Part shown: positions 1-4,670 of the stretch, one piece after another
Layout of the letters: every line of letters starts with the position of its first letter
How positions within the stretch are numbered: position 1 is the stretch's first letter
Assembly: GCA_903908785.1 (NCBI GenBank)
Contig: CAIVTL010000561.1
Location: forward strand, 1-5,191
Length of the DNA: 5,191 bases
Source of the DNA: Caldifarciminota bacterium
GTDB taxonomy: Bacteria; Hydrothermota; Tepidihabitantia; Tepidihabitantales; Tepidihabitantaceae
Reading direction: 5' to 3'
Translations under genes and position numbers: made by a program
Notes under the pieces: model-generated
Database searches by the model: none
What the model saw: the letters and a program-made list of their open reading frames with translations, nothing else
What the model was told of the DNA's origin: nothing

Positions 1-1029
1 CGCCAGCGTGTAATTGCCCCAGCGGAAATCCATCTTGCTGGTCGTTTCCTTGATGTAGATGACGTCGTCGCCCGAATACCCGCTCACGGTCAGCCGGTCC
101 TGCGGCGACAAGTCGAAGTTCGCCTTGGCCTGCAGGTCATAGAAGTAGTACGGCAGGTAGACCCGGTGCAACGAATCATCCACCATCTTGTCAATCGCCC
201 ACGTCACCGCGTCAATATAGGTCCGGCGCCCGGCAACGAGGAACGACCCCTTGGGCAGTGGCCCCTCGAACATCAGCTTGGTCGTTAGCAGGCCCACGTC
301 CCACTTCCCCGCGAGCCGTTCCGAGTTGCCCTGCTTCATCTCCACGTCGAGCACCGACGAAACCGCGCCGCCGTACTCGGCGGGAAACGCACCCGCGTGC
401 AACTCGGCGTTGCTCACCGCGTCAAGATTGAAGGTTGAGAACAGCCCGCCCAGATGATACGGGTTGTACACCGTCACGCCGTCGAGGAGAATCAGGTTCT
501 GGTCCGGGCTGCCGCCGCGCACATACAGAGCGCTTGAGAAGTCGCTGACCGCAACCACGCCCGGCAACGCCGCCAGGGACCGGAACAAGTCCTGCTCAAT
601 CATGCCCGGCGCCAGCTTCAAGTCCTTGATGTCCAGCCGGCGCACACCGACGTCCACCTCGCGCTTGAAGCGCTCCCGTGCGGCCGAAACCGTGACCCCG
701 CGCACCGGAATCGGCTCGGTCTCCAGCCGCGCGTCGAACCGCGCCGCCTCGTCCCGCTTCAGGACAAAGCGCTGCTCCACCGTCCGATATCCAATCATCG
801 AATACACGACGGTCCGCTCGCCGGCCGGCACGCCGGCGAACACGTAGTACCCGCTCCGGTCGCTCACCGTACCCGCGCTCTGGTCGCTGAGATAAACTGT
901 GACAAAGGGAAGCGGTTCGCCGGTCCGGCCATCCTTCACGAACCCGCTGACGGTGGCCGCATCAAGCCGCGACCCGGCGAACCCGGCCCACACCAGCAGC
1001 GCCAGGCTCGCGGTCTTCGTCGTGCTCAT
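1..1029 (-). CDS. TonB-dependent outer-membrane receptor, N-terminal part (continues past left edge)
   Basis: Outer-membrane receptor of the TonB-dependent family, which imports a bound ligand using energy from TonB-ExbBD. The ligand cannot be told. The visible 343 residues start at ATG 1029 with a signal peptide (about 1-25). A carboxypeptidase-regulatory-like beta-sandwich follows (about 26-103, opening VSGFVKDGRTGEPLPFVTVY). A plug domain comes next (about 125-232) with LRSL-type 'LFRSLAALPGVV', 'YVRGGSPDQNLILLDGV' and 'YNPYHLGGLFSTFN'. Barrel strands then begin at about 240. This is the domain order of SusC/CirA-like receptors of the FCB group; the YNPYH..G motif is common in receptors of this type. 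The Shine-Dalgarno sequence before ATG 1029 is weak. GTG 1035 is an in-frame alternative two codons upstream. There is no in-frame TGA. The remaining barrel, normally several hundred residues, lies outside the window. Confidence 0.95.
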   Translation of the reverse strand, partial: MSTTKTASLALLVWAGFAGSRLDAATVSGFVKDGRTGEPLPFVTVYLSDQSAGTVSDRSGYYVFAGVPAGERTVVYSMIGYRTVEQRFVLKRDEAARFDARLETEPIPVRGVTVSAARERFKREVDVGVRRLDIKDLKLAPGMIEQDLFRSLAALPGVVAVSDFSSALYVRGGSPDQNLILLDGVTVYNPYHLGGLFSTFNLDAVSNAELHAGAFPAEYGGAVSSVLDVEMKQGNSERLAGKWDVGLLTTKLMFEGPLPKGSFLVAGRRTYIDAVTWAIDKMVDDSLHRVYLPYYFYDLQAKANFDLSPQDRLTVSGYSGDDVIYIKETTSKMDFRWGNYTLA

Positions 1030-1042
1030 TCGCACCGCAGAC

Positions 1043-1070
1043 AGAATGCCCGGTTGCCTCCGCCTGTCAA
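1043..1070 (-). promoter_or_regulatory. possible sigma70-like promoter of the TonB receptor gene
   Basis: On the minus strand a perfect -35 TTGACA (1065-1070) is followed after 16 nt by a weak -10, CATTCT (1043-1048, 3/6 matches to TATAAT). The start codon is only 13 nt beyond the -10. The mRNA leader would therefore be very short, which fits the lack of a clear ribosome binding site. The -35 and its flank (CTTGACAGG.GG) match those of the selenoprotein promoter. The call rests mainly on the -35. Confidence 0.4.
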
Positions 1071-1116
1071 GGGAAACCAAGAAGACGGGAACCGGGATGG
1101 AAGCCGCGAGGAGTGG

Positions 1117-1147
1117 GTTCGGGGGTTCCGGGGTTCTGGGGTTCTGG
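1117..1147. repeat. 8-bp tandem repeat, four units of GTTCNGGG
   Basis: The plus strand carries GTTC at 1117, 1125, 1133 and 1141, exactly 8 bp apart, with units GTTCGGGG, GTTCCGGG, GTTCTGGG and GTTCTGGC. It lies in the non-coding gap between the selenoprotein gene and the receptor gene. No function is apparent. It is the first of three short-period tracts in this gap. Confidence 0.75.
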
Positions 1148-1150
1148 CAG

Positions 1151-1177
1151 GAAATCTGCGGCATCTGCGTAATCTGC
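1151..1177. repeat. 9-bp tandem repeat, three units ending ATCTGC
   Basis: Three consecutive 9-mers on the plus strand: GAAATCTGC, GGCATCTGC and GTAATCTGC. On the minus strand this reads as a GCAGATTAC-type repeat. Similar degenerate GCAGATTACGCAGATT tracts are, from general experience, common in intergenic DNA of several uncultured bacterial phyla. It is non-coding here. Confidence 0.7.
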
Positions 1178-1197
1178 GGATGTTCTCTCCGGGTCCT

Positions 1198-1220
1198 CTT
1201 CGTGTCTTTCGTTTTCGTGG
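1198..1220. repeat. degenerate TTCGTG short-period repeat
   Basis: A CTTCGTGTC / TTTCGTTTT / CGTGG run with 8-9 bp periodicity. On the minus strand it is an ACGAAGACACGAAG-like tract. The same motif family recurs at 2864-2887, in the gap following the propeller gene. Confidence 0.55.
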
Positions 1221-1247
1221 CTCTCTATTCCGGGATTCGGGACCGAA

Positions 1248-1276
1248 ACGGCGAGGGCCGGAATGGCCCTCGCCGT
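1248..1276 (-). terminator. strong hairpin, probable terminator of the selenoprotein gene
   Basis: A perfect 12-bp inverted repeat, ACGGCGAGGGCC / GGCCCTCGCCGT (1248-1259 and 1265-1276), with a 5-nt loop. It begins 21 nt after the TAG stop at 1298. On the minus strand it is followed by only three Ts, so it may be an inefficient intrinsic terminator or a 3' RNA-stabilising hairpin. The stem has no mismatch, which argues against chance. Confidence 0.75.
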
Positions 1277-1297
1277 GTACTATCGCAGCCGCTGACG

Positions 1298-2077
1298 CTA
1301 CTTTACGACCGAAACCTTGGCATGCGCGACTTGAGAGCCGCTTGCCAGTTCATACACATACAGGCCGTTACCGACCGACCTGCCTGCGTTGTCCTGCAGG
1401 TTCCAGTTGACCGTATTCGCGCCCGCCGCCATCTGACCGTTGCACAGCGTCCGCACCAACGCGCCCGAACTCGAATAGACGCGCAGGGTGACGTTCGCCG
1501 CCTTGGGCAGATTGAACCGGACCGCGCTGTGCCCGACCACCGGGTTCGCGCCGACGACTGTGAACTCAATCGGCGAAACCGCCGGAGTCTCTTCAACGCC
1601 GGTCAGGAACGGTTCAACCCAGCCGCGGATTGACGACTCGCTGAACCCCACCATGCCGCCCACGACGATGCCGGCCGTGTCAACCACGTAGTTGAGCGGG
1701 ATGGAGTTACTCCGGTTGTACAGGTTCCACGCTGTGCCGCCATCGCGGAGGAACGTGAAGTCGTACTGACGGGCGTAGACCTTGACCACAGAGTTCATGT
1801 CGCCCCACAGGTTGATGGCAAAGGCCTCATAACCCTGTGCATGGTAGTCGTCATACAATACCTGGACTCGCGGCAACTCCGCGAGACAGCCACTTCAGGT
1901 ATTCTGCCAGAAGAAGAGATGGAGGACGTGGCCGGCGTAATCCCCTGGGATCGTGTGCGTCACGTATGCCGTGTCGGGCAGCGTGAAGCTCGGCGCAGGG
2001 GTGCCGTTCTGCGGATACGCCATTAACATGGCGGGTATCGCAGCCACGACGACCATAGCCAACAGTATCTTACGCAT
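1298..2077 (-). CDS. exported TlpA/ResA-like redoxin selenoprotein (UxxC) with C-terminal sorting-like domain
   Basis: A 259-residue protein if TGA 1895-1897 is read as selenocysteine. Residues 1-20 (MRKILLAMVVVAAIPAMLMA) are a signal peptide without a lipobox. Residues about 25-160 are a redoxin domain: entry motif GTPAPSFTLPD (25-35), active site FFWQNT-U61-SG-C64-LAELP, and a probable cis-Pro at 127 in 'NSIPLNYVVDTAG'. In TlpA/ResA proteins the equivalent is FWATWCPPC.AELP, so Sec replaces the first, nucleophilic Cys. Residues about 178-259 are a FlgD-like/Por-type C-terminal domain ending NGLYVYELASGSQVAHAKVSVVK-style. The ATG at 2077 is supported by AGGAGG 9 nt upstream. The gene has its own promoter and a downstream hairpin. 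It probably acts as a thiol/selenol reductase or isomerase in the periplasm or at the surface; the substrate is unknown. The alternative is a nonsense-mutated Cys protein, made unlikely by the SECIS-like hairpin and otherwise intact frame. Confidence 0.85.
1862..1889 (-). promoter_or_regulatory. candidate bacterial SECIS element
   Basis: Minus-strand RNA: upper stem CUCGCGG (1885-1879), loop AGUUG (1878-1874), stem CCGCGAG (1873-1867). These are seven perfect pairs. Beyond a U/UC internal loop, three further pairs CUG/CAG (1889-1887 and 1864-1862) extend the stem. The stem starts 9 nt and the loop 16 nt after the UGA. The loop begins A-G-U, so it has a G in its first two positions and a GU. 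As I recall, E. coli fdhF SECIS has an AGGUCU loop about 17 nt after its UGA, so the geometry is very close. The hairpin lies within the coding sequence (C64 to about Q72), as bacterial SECIS elements do. Confidence 0.8.
1895..1897 (-). other. in-frame TGA, predicted selenocysteine codon (Sec61)
   Basis: Flanking codons read AAT ACC TGA AGT GGC TGT, that is N-T-U-S-G-C. The frame is the same on both sides: ATG 2077 and the TAG at 1298-1300 are in phase. No other stop lies between them. The TGA replaces exactly the residue that is the catalytic Cys in redoxins, and the resolving Cys (C64) is kept. Readthrough would require SelB, SelA and tRNA-Sec elsewhere in the genome; none is in this window. 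Confidence 0.85.
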
Positions 2078-2086
2078 ATACGAAAA

Positions 2087-2092
2087 CCTCCT
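2087..2092 (-). promoter_or_regulatory. ribosome binding site fixing the selenoprotein start
   Basis: A full AGGAGG lies 9 nt upstream of ATG 2077. It decides between this ATG and the longer GTG/ATG-type reading from 2119, which would add 14 residues ahead of the signal peptide and has no such site. Confidence 0.85.
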
Positions 2093-2112
2093 GAGTGCCG
2101 GCGTCCCGGCAC

Positions 2113-2124
2113 AAGTCATGACTT
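2113..2124. promoter_or_regulatory. 12-nt palindrome in the selenoprotein leader, possible operator
   Basis: AAGTCATGACTT is perfectly self-complementary. It lies 16-27 nt downstream of the -10 box, between promoter and ribosome binding site. A further TGACT half-site lies 13 bp away on the plus strand (2132-2136 versus 2119-2123). This position suits a dimeric repressor. The regulator is unknown, and it could also be chance. Confidence 0.4.
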
Positions 2125-2139
2125 AGGAGCCTGACTAAA

Positions 2140-2167
2140 ATTCTAGGGCACCCCCGCCACCTGTCAA
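2140..2167 (-). promoter_or_regulatory. sigma70-like promoter of the selenoprotein gene
   Basis: A perfect -35 TTGACA (2162-2167), a 16-nt spacer and a -10 TAGAAT (2140-2145, 5/6). Transcription would begin near 2133, giving a leader of about 55 nt. It lies in the 109-nt gap after the membrane-protein pair. The selenoprotein is therefore probably its own transcription unit. Confidence 0.75.
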
Positions 2168-2186
2168 GCCGCGCCGCGCGTTCACG

Positions 2187-2411
2187 CTAGGGCTCGGGCT
2201 CAGGACGCGGCCCGATGAGGTCAATCAATTCGAACCCGAGTCCCATTGCTGCGCCCAGTTCCGCGCCCACAAGTGTCTGATGCCAGAACGCACCGAGGCG
2301 CCCCTCCCCGATGATGAGGTGCGACAGCACGTACAGCGCGTAGCCGGCACCGACTATCACGCCCATGCTGAGGAACCGGCCGAACTTGAGACGGGTAAGG
2401 GACTTCTGCAC
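2187..2411 (-). CDS. small membrane protein of unknown function (74 aa)
   Basis: I do not recognise this gene. The 74 residues have a basic N-terminus (MQKSLTRLKFGR), two likely membrane helices (about 14-34, including GVIVGAGYALYVLSHLII, and about 46-66, LVGAELGAAMGLGFELIDLI) and a short Pro/Glu tail, GPRPEPEP. The start is a GTG at 2411 that directly follows the TAA of the upstream membrane gene with no gap. There is no clear Shine-Dalgarno sequence, so translation is probably coupled. An internal ATG at 2366 would remove part of the first helix and is less likely. A partner role for the upstream protein is inferred only from adjacency. The helices and the adjacency make a real gene more likely than not. 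Confidence 0.6.
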   Translation of the reverse strand: MQKSLTRLKFGRFLSMGVIVGAGYALYVLSHLIIGEGRLGAFWHQTLVGAELGAAMGLGFELIDLIGPRPEPEP

Positions 2412-2729
2412 TTAGGCCGCCGCCATCAGAGCGAACCCGACCGGCAGGGCATAGGCGGCCGGGCCCGCAAGTGAGAGCAATTCACCGTTCATGGCCGCGC
2501 GGAGCAGACACCAGAACGCTATCACCACGACCGCGTAGCCGGCCCCGCGCATCTGTACCGACGCGTAGATGAGCGCGCCCATCAGCCCGAGGATGAGAAA
2601 CGACGTCATCGGCTCGGGGAGTTGGAAGAAACGCAGGTTGTGGTTGAAGTAGCCCACGGCGACGACCGCAACCAGTCCGACCGCGACATAGCCGATGGTG
2701 AAGAGGCCCTGGCGCACAGCGTTACTCAC
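2412..2729 (-). CDS. small polytopic membrane protein of unknown function (105 aa)
   Basis: I do not recognise this gene. Four hydrophobic stretches are visible: about 9-28 (LFTIGYVAVGLVAVVAVGYF), 42-60 (MTSFLILGLMGALIYASVQ), 62-79 (GAGYAVVVIAFWCLLRAA) and 84-105, ending GFALMAAA. The loop NHNLRFFQLPEP lies between the first two. The start is taken as GTG 2729. An in-frame TGA at about 2760-2762 rules out a much longer N-terminus, and no ATG lies between. There is no convincing ribosome binding site, and a promoter-like pair ends 6 nt upstream, so the message may be leaderless. Its TAA abuts the GTG of the 74-aa membrane gene, suggesting a two-gene unit. Confidence 0.65.
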   Translation of the reverse strand: MSNAVRQGLFTIGYVAVGLVAVVAVGYFNHNLRFFQLPEPMTSFLILGLMGALIYASVQMRGAGYAVVVIAFWCLLRAAMNGELLSLAGPAAYALPVGFALMAAA

Positions 2730-2735
2730 AAGAGT

Positions 2736-2763
2736 ATTCTCTATTCTCAGGACTACGAGTCAA
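2736..2763 (-). promoter_or_regulatory. possible promoter of the membrane-protein pair
   Basis: -35 TTGACT (2758-2763, 5/6), a 16-nt spacer and -10 GAGAAT (2736-2741, 4/6). The -10 ends 6 nt before GTG 2729. Transcription would then start at or next to the start codon, implying a leaderless mRNA. A direct repeat GAGAATA GAGAATA covers the -10. Confidence 0.4.
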
Positions 2764-2932
2764 GTAAGGTCGCACCGGCCCGGGCGGAATCCGGTTCGCC
2801 CTATCTAGACACGTGTCGTAATCCAGACTAGTGGAGCGTCCCCGAATTACTCCGGCCCATCCGTTTCGTGTCCTTCGCGTCTTCGGGGCGCAGTGTCGGT
2901 TTCCGGCGCCCACAAACCCCGGGTCCGCAAGA
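2764..2932. other. non-coding gap upstream of the membrane pair
   Basis: I see no credible gene here. The minus-strand open frame through it is a shadow of the propeller gene. It holds a 10-nt palindrome GACACGTGTC (2808-2817) and a TTCGTG-type short repeat (2864-2887). Confidence 0.6.
2864..2887. repeat. degenerate TTCGTG short-period repeat, second copy
   Basis: TTCGTGTCC / TTCGCGTCT / TCGGGG with 9-bp periodicity. On the minus strand it is a CGAAGACGCGAAGGACACGA-type tract. It is similar to the tract at 1198-1220, so the motif occurs in two separate intergenic gaps of this window. Confidence 0.55.
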
Positions 2933-3031
2933 CTACCTCGCGACCACGACCTTGTGGACGCTGACGGCTGACGGCTCACGGCCCACGGCTGACGGCTCGC
3001 GGACAAAGTAGACCCCAGCCCGCAGCCGGCC
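2933..3031 (-). pseudogene. orphan C-terminal tail of a sorting-like domain
   Basis: Between an in-frame TGA (3032-3034) and TAG (2933-2935) lie 32 codons reading GRLRAGVYFVREPSAVGREP then SAVSVHKVVVAR. This is the last strand pair of the same C-terminal domain that ends the 499-residue protein (GRLLAGGIYFVRLK...). At DNA level the two segments align codon for codon, for example GGC CGC CTG against GGC CGG CTG. It begins 20 nt after that gene's stop, in another frame, with no start codon or upstream domain. It is probably the remnant of a deleted paralogue or of a duplicated 3' end. Confidence 0.75.
2964..2998. repeat. heptanucleotide tandem repeat, five ACGGCTS-type units
   Basis: Plus-strand units ACGGCTG, ACGGCTC, ACGGCCC, ACGGCTG and ACGGCTC, back to back. 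On the minus strand three units (21 nt) code for seven residues, giving the duplicated peptide EPSAVGR/EPSAVSV in the orphan tail. Changes in unit number not divisible by three would shift the frame. Confidence 0.85.
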
Positions 3032-3050
3032 TCAAGCCGCATGGGCCAGC

Positions 3051-4550
3051 TTACCGTTGCAGCGCGAGTTTCTCGGTAGCTGAGTGGTCGCCGGCCTTCA
3101 GACGGACGAAGTAGATGCCGCCGGCGAGCAGGCGGCCGCGAGCATCGCGGCCATCCCAAGTGACGCTGTACGTTCCACGCTTCACGTCCAACGTCGGGAA
3201 CTCGCGGACAACCCGTCCCGCCTGGTCGTAGATTCGGAGCGTCGCGGGTTCGCGACCGGCCAACGCACAACGAATCGCCACACCCGCGCGGAACGGACTC
3301 GGCTGAGCAGTGAGCCCCGATTGCATTGACCGGGCAGGCGCACGTTCGTTCACAGAAGAGTAGACAAGGCCCATCGAATCGGTCTTTATCAGATAGGCTG
3401 GGTAGTTGTCGGCGACTCCCGCAACAGCAAAACCATGGTCGCGCGTATTGACGACCCAATATGCCCAATCGCCCATGGTCGGGTCCAAGCCGTCATACCC
3501 GCGAGTCCAGAGCGTGTCGCTCAGTGAGTCAAACCTGGCCATCAGGACCAGCGACGGATTGTTAGGTCCCTGAACACCAGCCACGATGAATCCGTGGTCA
3601 GGCGTTTCTTGAAGACAGAACACCAAACGCTGTTGATGACCTGAGGCGCTGTCAAGGAAGAACAGCCGAGTCCAGAGTTTGTGTCCCAGTGAGTCGAACT
3701 TCGTGAGATAGCTCTCATTCCCGCCGCCTAGGCTGTCGGGAAGCCCTAAGGCTGTGCCGCACAGCGCGTAGCCACTATCCGCGGTCGGGCACGACGCGCC
3801 AAACCTGCCCTCGTGGTAGCCTGGAACTTCGGGTCGGTACAAGGCGGTCCAGAGAGTCTCGCCGACGCTATCGGTCTTGACCATGTAATAGTCGGGGATG
3901 GAATTGCTGCCGGTGTCTCGGATGCAGCCGGTGGCGAGGTAGCCGCGGTCACCGGTTTGCCAGACGGAACCGCCCCAAGTCTGCACGCCGGACGGGTGGT
4001 AGAACCTGAGCCATTGCCTCTGGCCGTTCCGGTCCAGCTTCAGCAGAGCCATGCCGTAGTCGCTGCCCTCCGACAAGTCCCCGGTGAGGATGCAACCACT
4101 ATCCAGGGTGGGCGCTACGGACTCGAACCCGTCGTATCCCGGGCCGCCGTGGACATAGGTCCAGAGCGTGTCGCCGACAGAGTCGGTCTTGACTGCCCAG
4201 GCGTCACCGACCGTGGGGGCACCAATGTCCCCAGCCAGGACATATCCGCGGTCCATGGTCACACAAAGCCCGCAGTAGTTGCCGAGACCTGCACCGCGGT
4301 TTGTGGGTGAGTGGTACAGCCTCCTCCACTCAAGGTTGCCCAGCGAGTCGGTCTTGAGCAGGCAGAGGACCGTCTGGTGGGCCGAGTCACAGGTTTGGAA
4401 GGTCAGAGCGTAGCCGTCGTCGCGCGTCTGTACGACTGTGTGGACGTAGTTGTTGAAGCCATCCCCGTAGGCGCGCTCAAAGGTGATGGTTGCCGGCGCG
4501 GCACTGAGGAGGGTGAGCAACATCACGACGATTCTCATCCGGCGATTCAT
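3051..4550 (-). CDS. secreted seven-repeat beta-propeller-like protein with C-terminal sorting-like domain (499 aa)
   Basis: A complete gene. ATG 4550 is preceded by AGGCGG 7 nt upstream. Residues 1-20 (MNRRMRIVVMLLTLLSAAPA) are a signal peptide. Seven repeats follow, each about 50-59 residues, marked by a strand of type L.KTDS.G..LW at 64, 119, 169, 223, 282, 337 and 387. Each is preceded by a D.GY.L.G strand (for example DRGYVLAGD, DSGCILTGD, DHGFIVAGV). Seven blades fit a closed propeller, with the N-terminal ITFERAYGDG strand likely completing the last blade. Residues about 412-499 are a FlgD-like/Por-type domain: PSPFRAGVAIRC, LRIYDQAGRVVRE, YSVTWDGRDARGRLLAGGIYF. Such proteins are usually exported and surface-bound. 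The ligand is unknown, and no enzymatic motif is visible. An orphan tail of the same domain follows its stop. Confidence 0.9.
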   Translation of the reverse strand: MNRRMRIVVMLLTLLSAAPATITFERAYGDGFNNYVHTVVQTRDDGYALTFQTCDSAHQTVLCLLKTDSLGNLEWRRLYHSPTNRGAGLGNYCGLCVTMDRGYVLAGDIGAPTVGDAWAVKTDSVGDTLWTYVHGGPGYDGFESVAPTLDSGCILTGDLSEGSDYGMALLKLDRNGQRQWLRFYHPSGVQTWGGSVWQTGDRGYLATGCIRDTGSNSIPDYYMVKTDSVGETLWTALYRPEVPGYHEGRFGASCPTADSGYALCGTALGLPDSLGGGNESYLTKFDSLGHKLWTRLFFLDSASGHQQRLVFCLQETPDHGFIVAGVQGPNNPSLVLMARFDSLSDTLWTRGYDGLDPTMGDWAYWVVNTRDHGFAVAGVADNYPAYLIKTDSMGLVYSSVNERAPARSMQSGLTAQPSPFRAGVAIRCALAGREPATLRIYDQAGRVVREFPTLDVKRGTYSVTWDGRDARGRLLAGGIYFVRLKAGDHSATEKLALQR

Positions 4551-4565
4551 GACAAGACCGCCTTT

Positions 4566-4581
4566 CGCGCAACTCTGCGCG
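4566..4581 (-). promoter_or_regulatory. small hairpin just upstream of the propeller gene's ribosome binding site
   Basis: CGCGCA/TGCGCG forms six pairs around an ACTC loop, ending 2 nt before the AGGCGG site (4558-4563). It could modulate translation initiation. No -35/-10 pair is evident in 4551-4670, so co-transcription with the upstream gene is possible. Confidence 0.3.
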
Positions 4582-4602
4582 CTTGCCGAAGCCCGGGCCC
4601 GA

Positions 4603-4640
4603 AGCGGAAGGCAGGCAGCGCCAGTTCCCCGCCTTCCGCT
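4603..4640 (-). terminator. inverted repeat after the 3'-end gene, possible terminator
   Basis: AGCGGAAGGC (4603-4612) and GCCTTCCGCT (4631-4640) form a perfect 10-bp stem around 18 nt. It starts 31 nt after the TAG at 4671. No T-run follows on the minus strand, so it may be a factor-dependent terminator or an RNA-processing hairpin. It would separate the partial gene from the propeller gene. Confidence 0.5.
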
Positions 4641-4670
4641 CCCAGGTCCAGCATCGTTCTGTCGAACTAC

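Noticed and set aside
464..847. Plus-strand 127-aa open frame
   Set aside because: It is the antisense shadow of the plug domain of the TonB receptor and is rich in Arg, Ser and Thr.
1117..1177. CRISPR array
   Set aside because: Repeat units are 8-9 bp and contiguous, with no spacers and no cas genes.
899..1633. 244-aa open frame on the plus strand
   Set aside because: It runs antisense through the receptor start, the intergenic repeats and the selenoprotein 3' end. Its composition is Arg-rich, without domains, typical of GC-rich shadow frames.
1298..1876. Independent 192-aa gene starting at TTG 1876
   Set aside because: The TTG is the Leu of the conserved LAELP motif. There is no ribosome binding site or signal peptide, and the frame continues upstream to the signal peptide across the TGA.
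1895..1897. Nonsense mutation making the redoxin a pseudogene
   Set aside because: The TGA is exactly at the catalytic Cys position, the remaining frame is intact for 198 codons, and a SECIS-like hairpin follows at the right distance. It remains the main alternative if the genome lacks Sec genes.
2808..2817. GACACGTGTC palindrome as an operator
   Set aside because: It is 10 nt, isolated, about 80 nt upstream of the membrane-pair start and not positioned on a promoter element. It could be chance.
2722..3468. 248-aa minus-strand open frame
   Set aside because: It is an out-of-frame shadow of the propeller gene continuing into the gap. Its Cys/Arg/Ser-rich composition has no domain, and it overlaps a well-supported coding frame.
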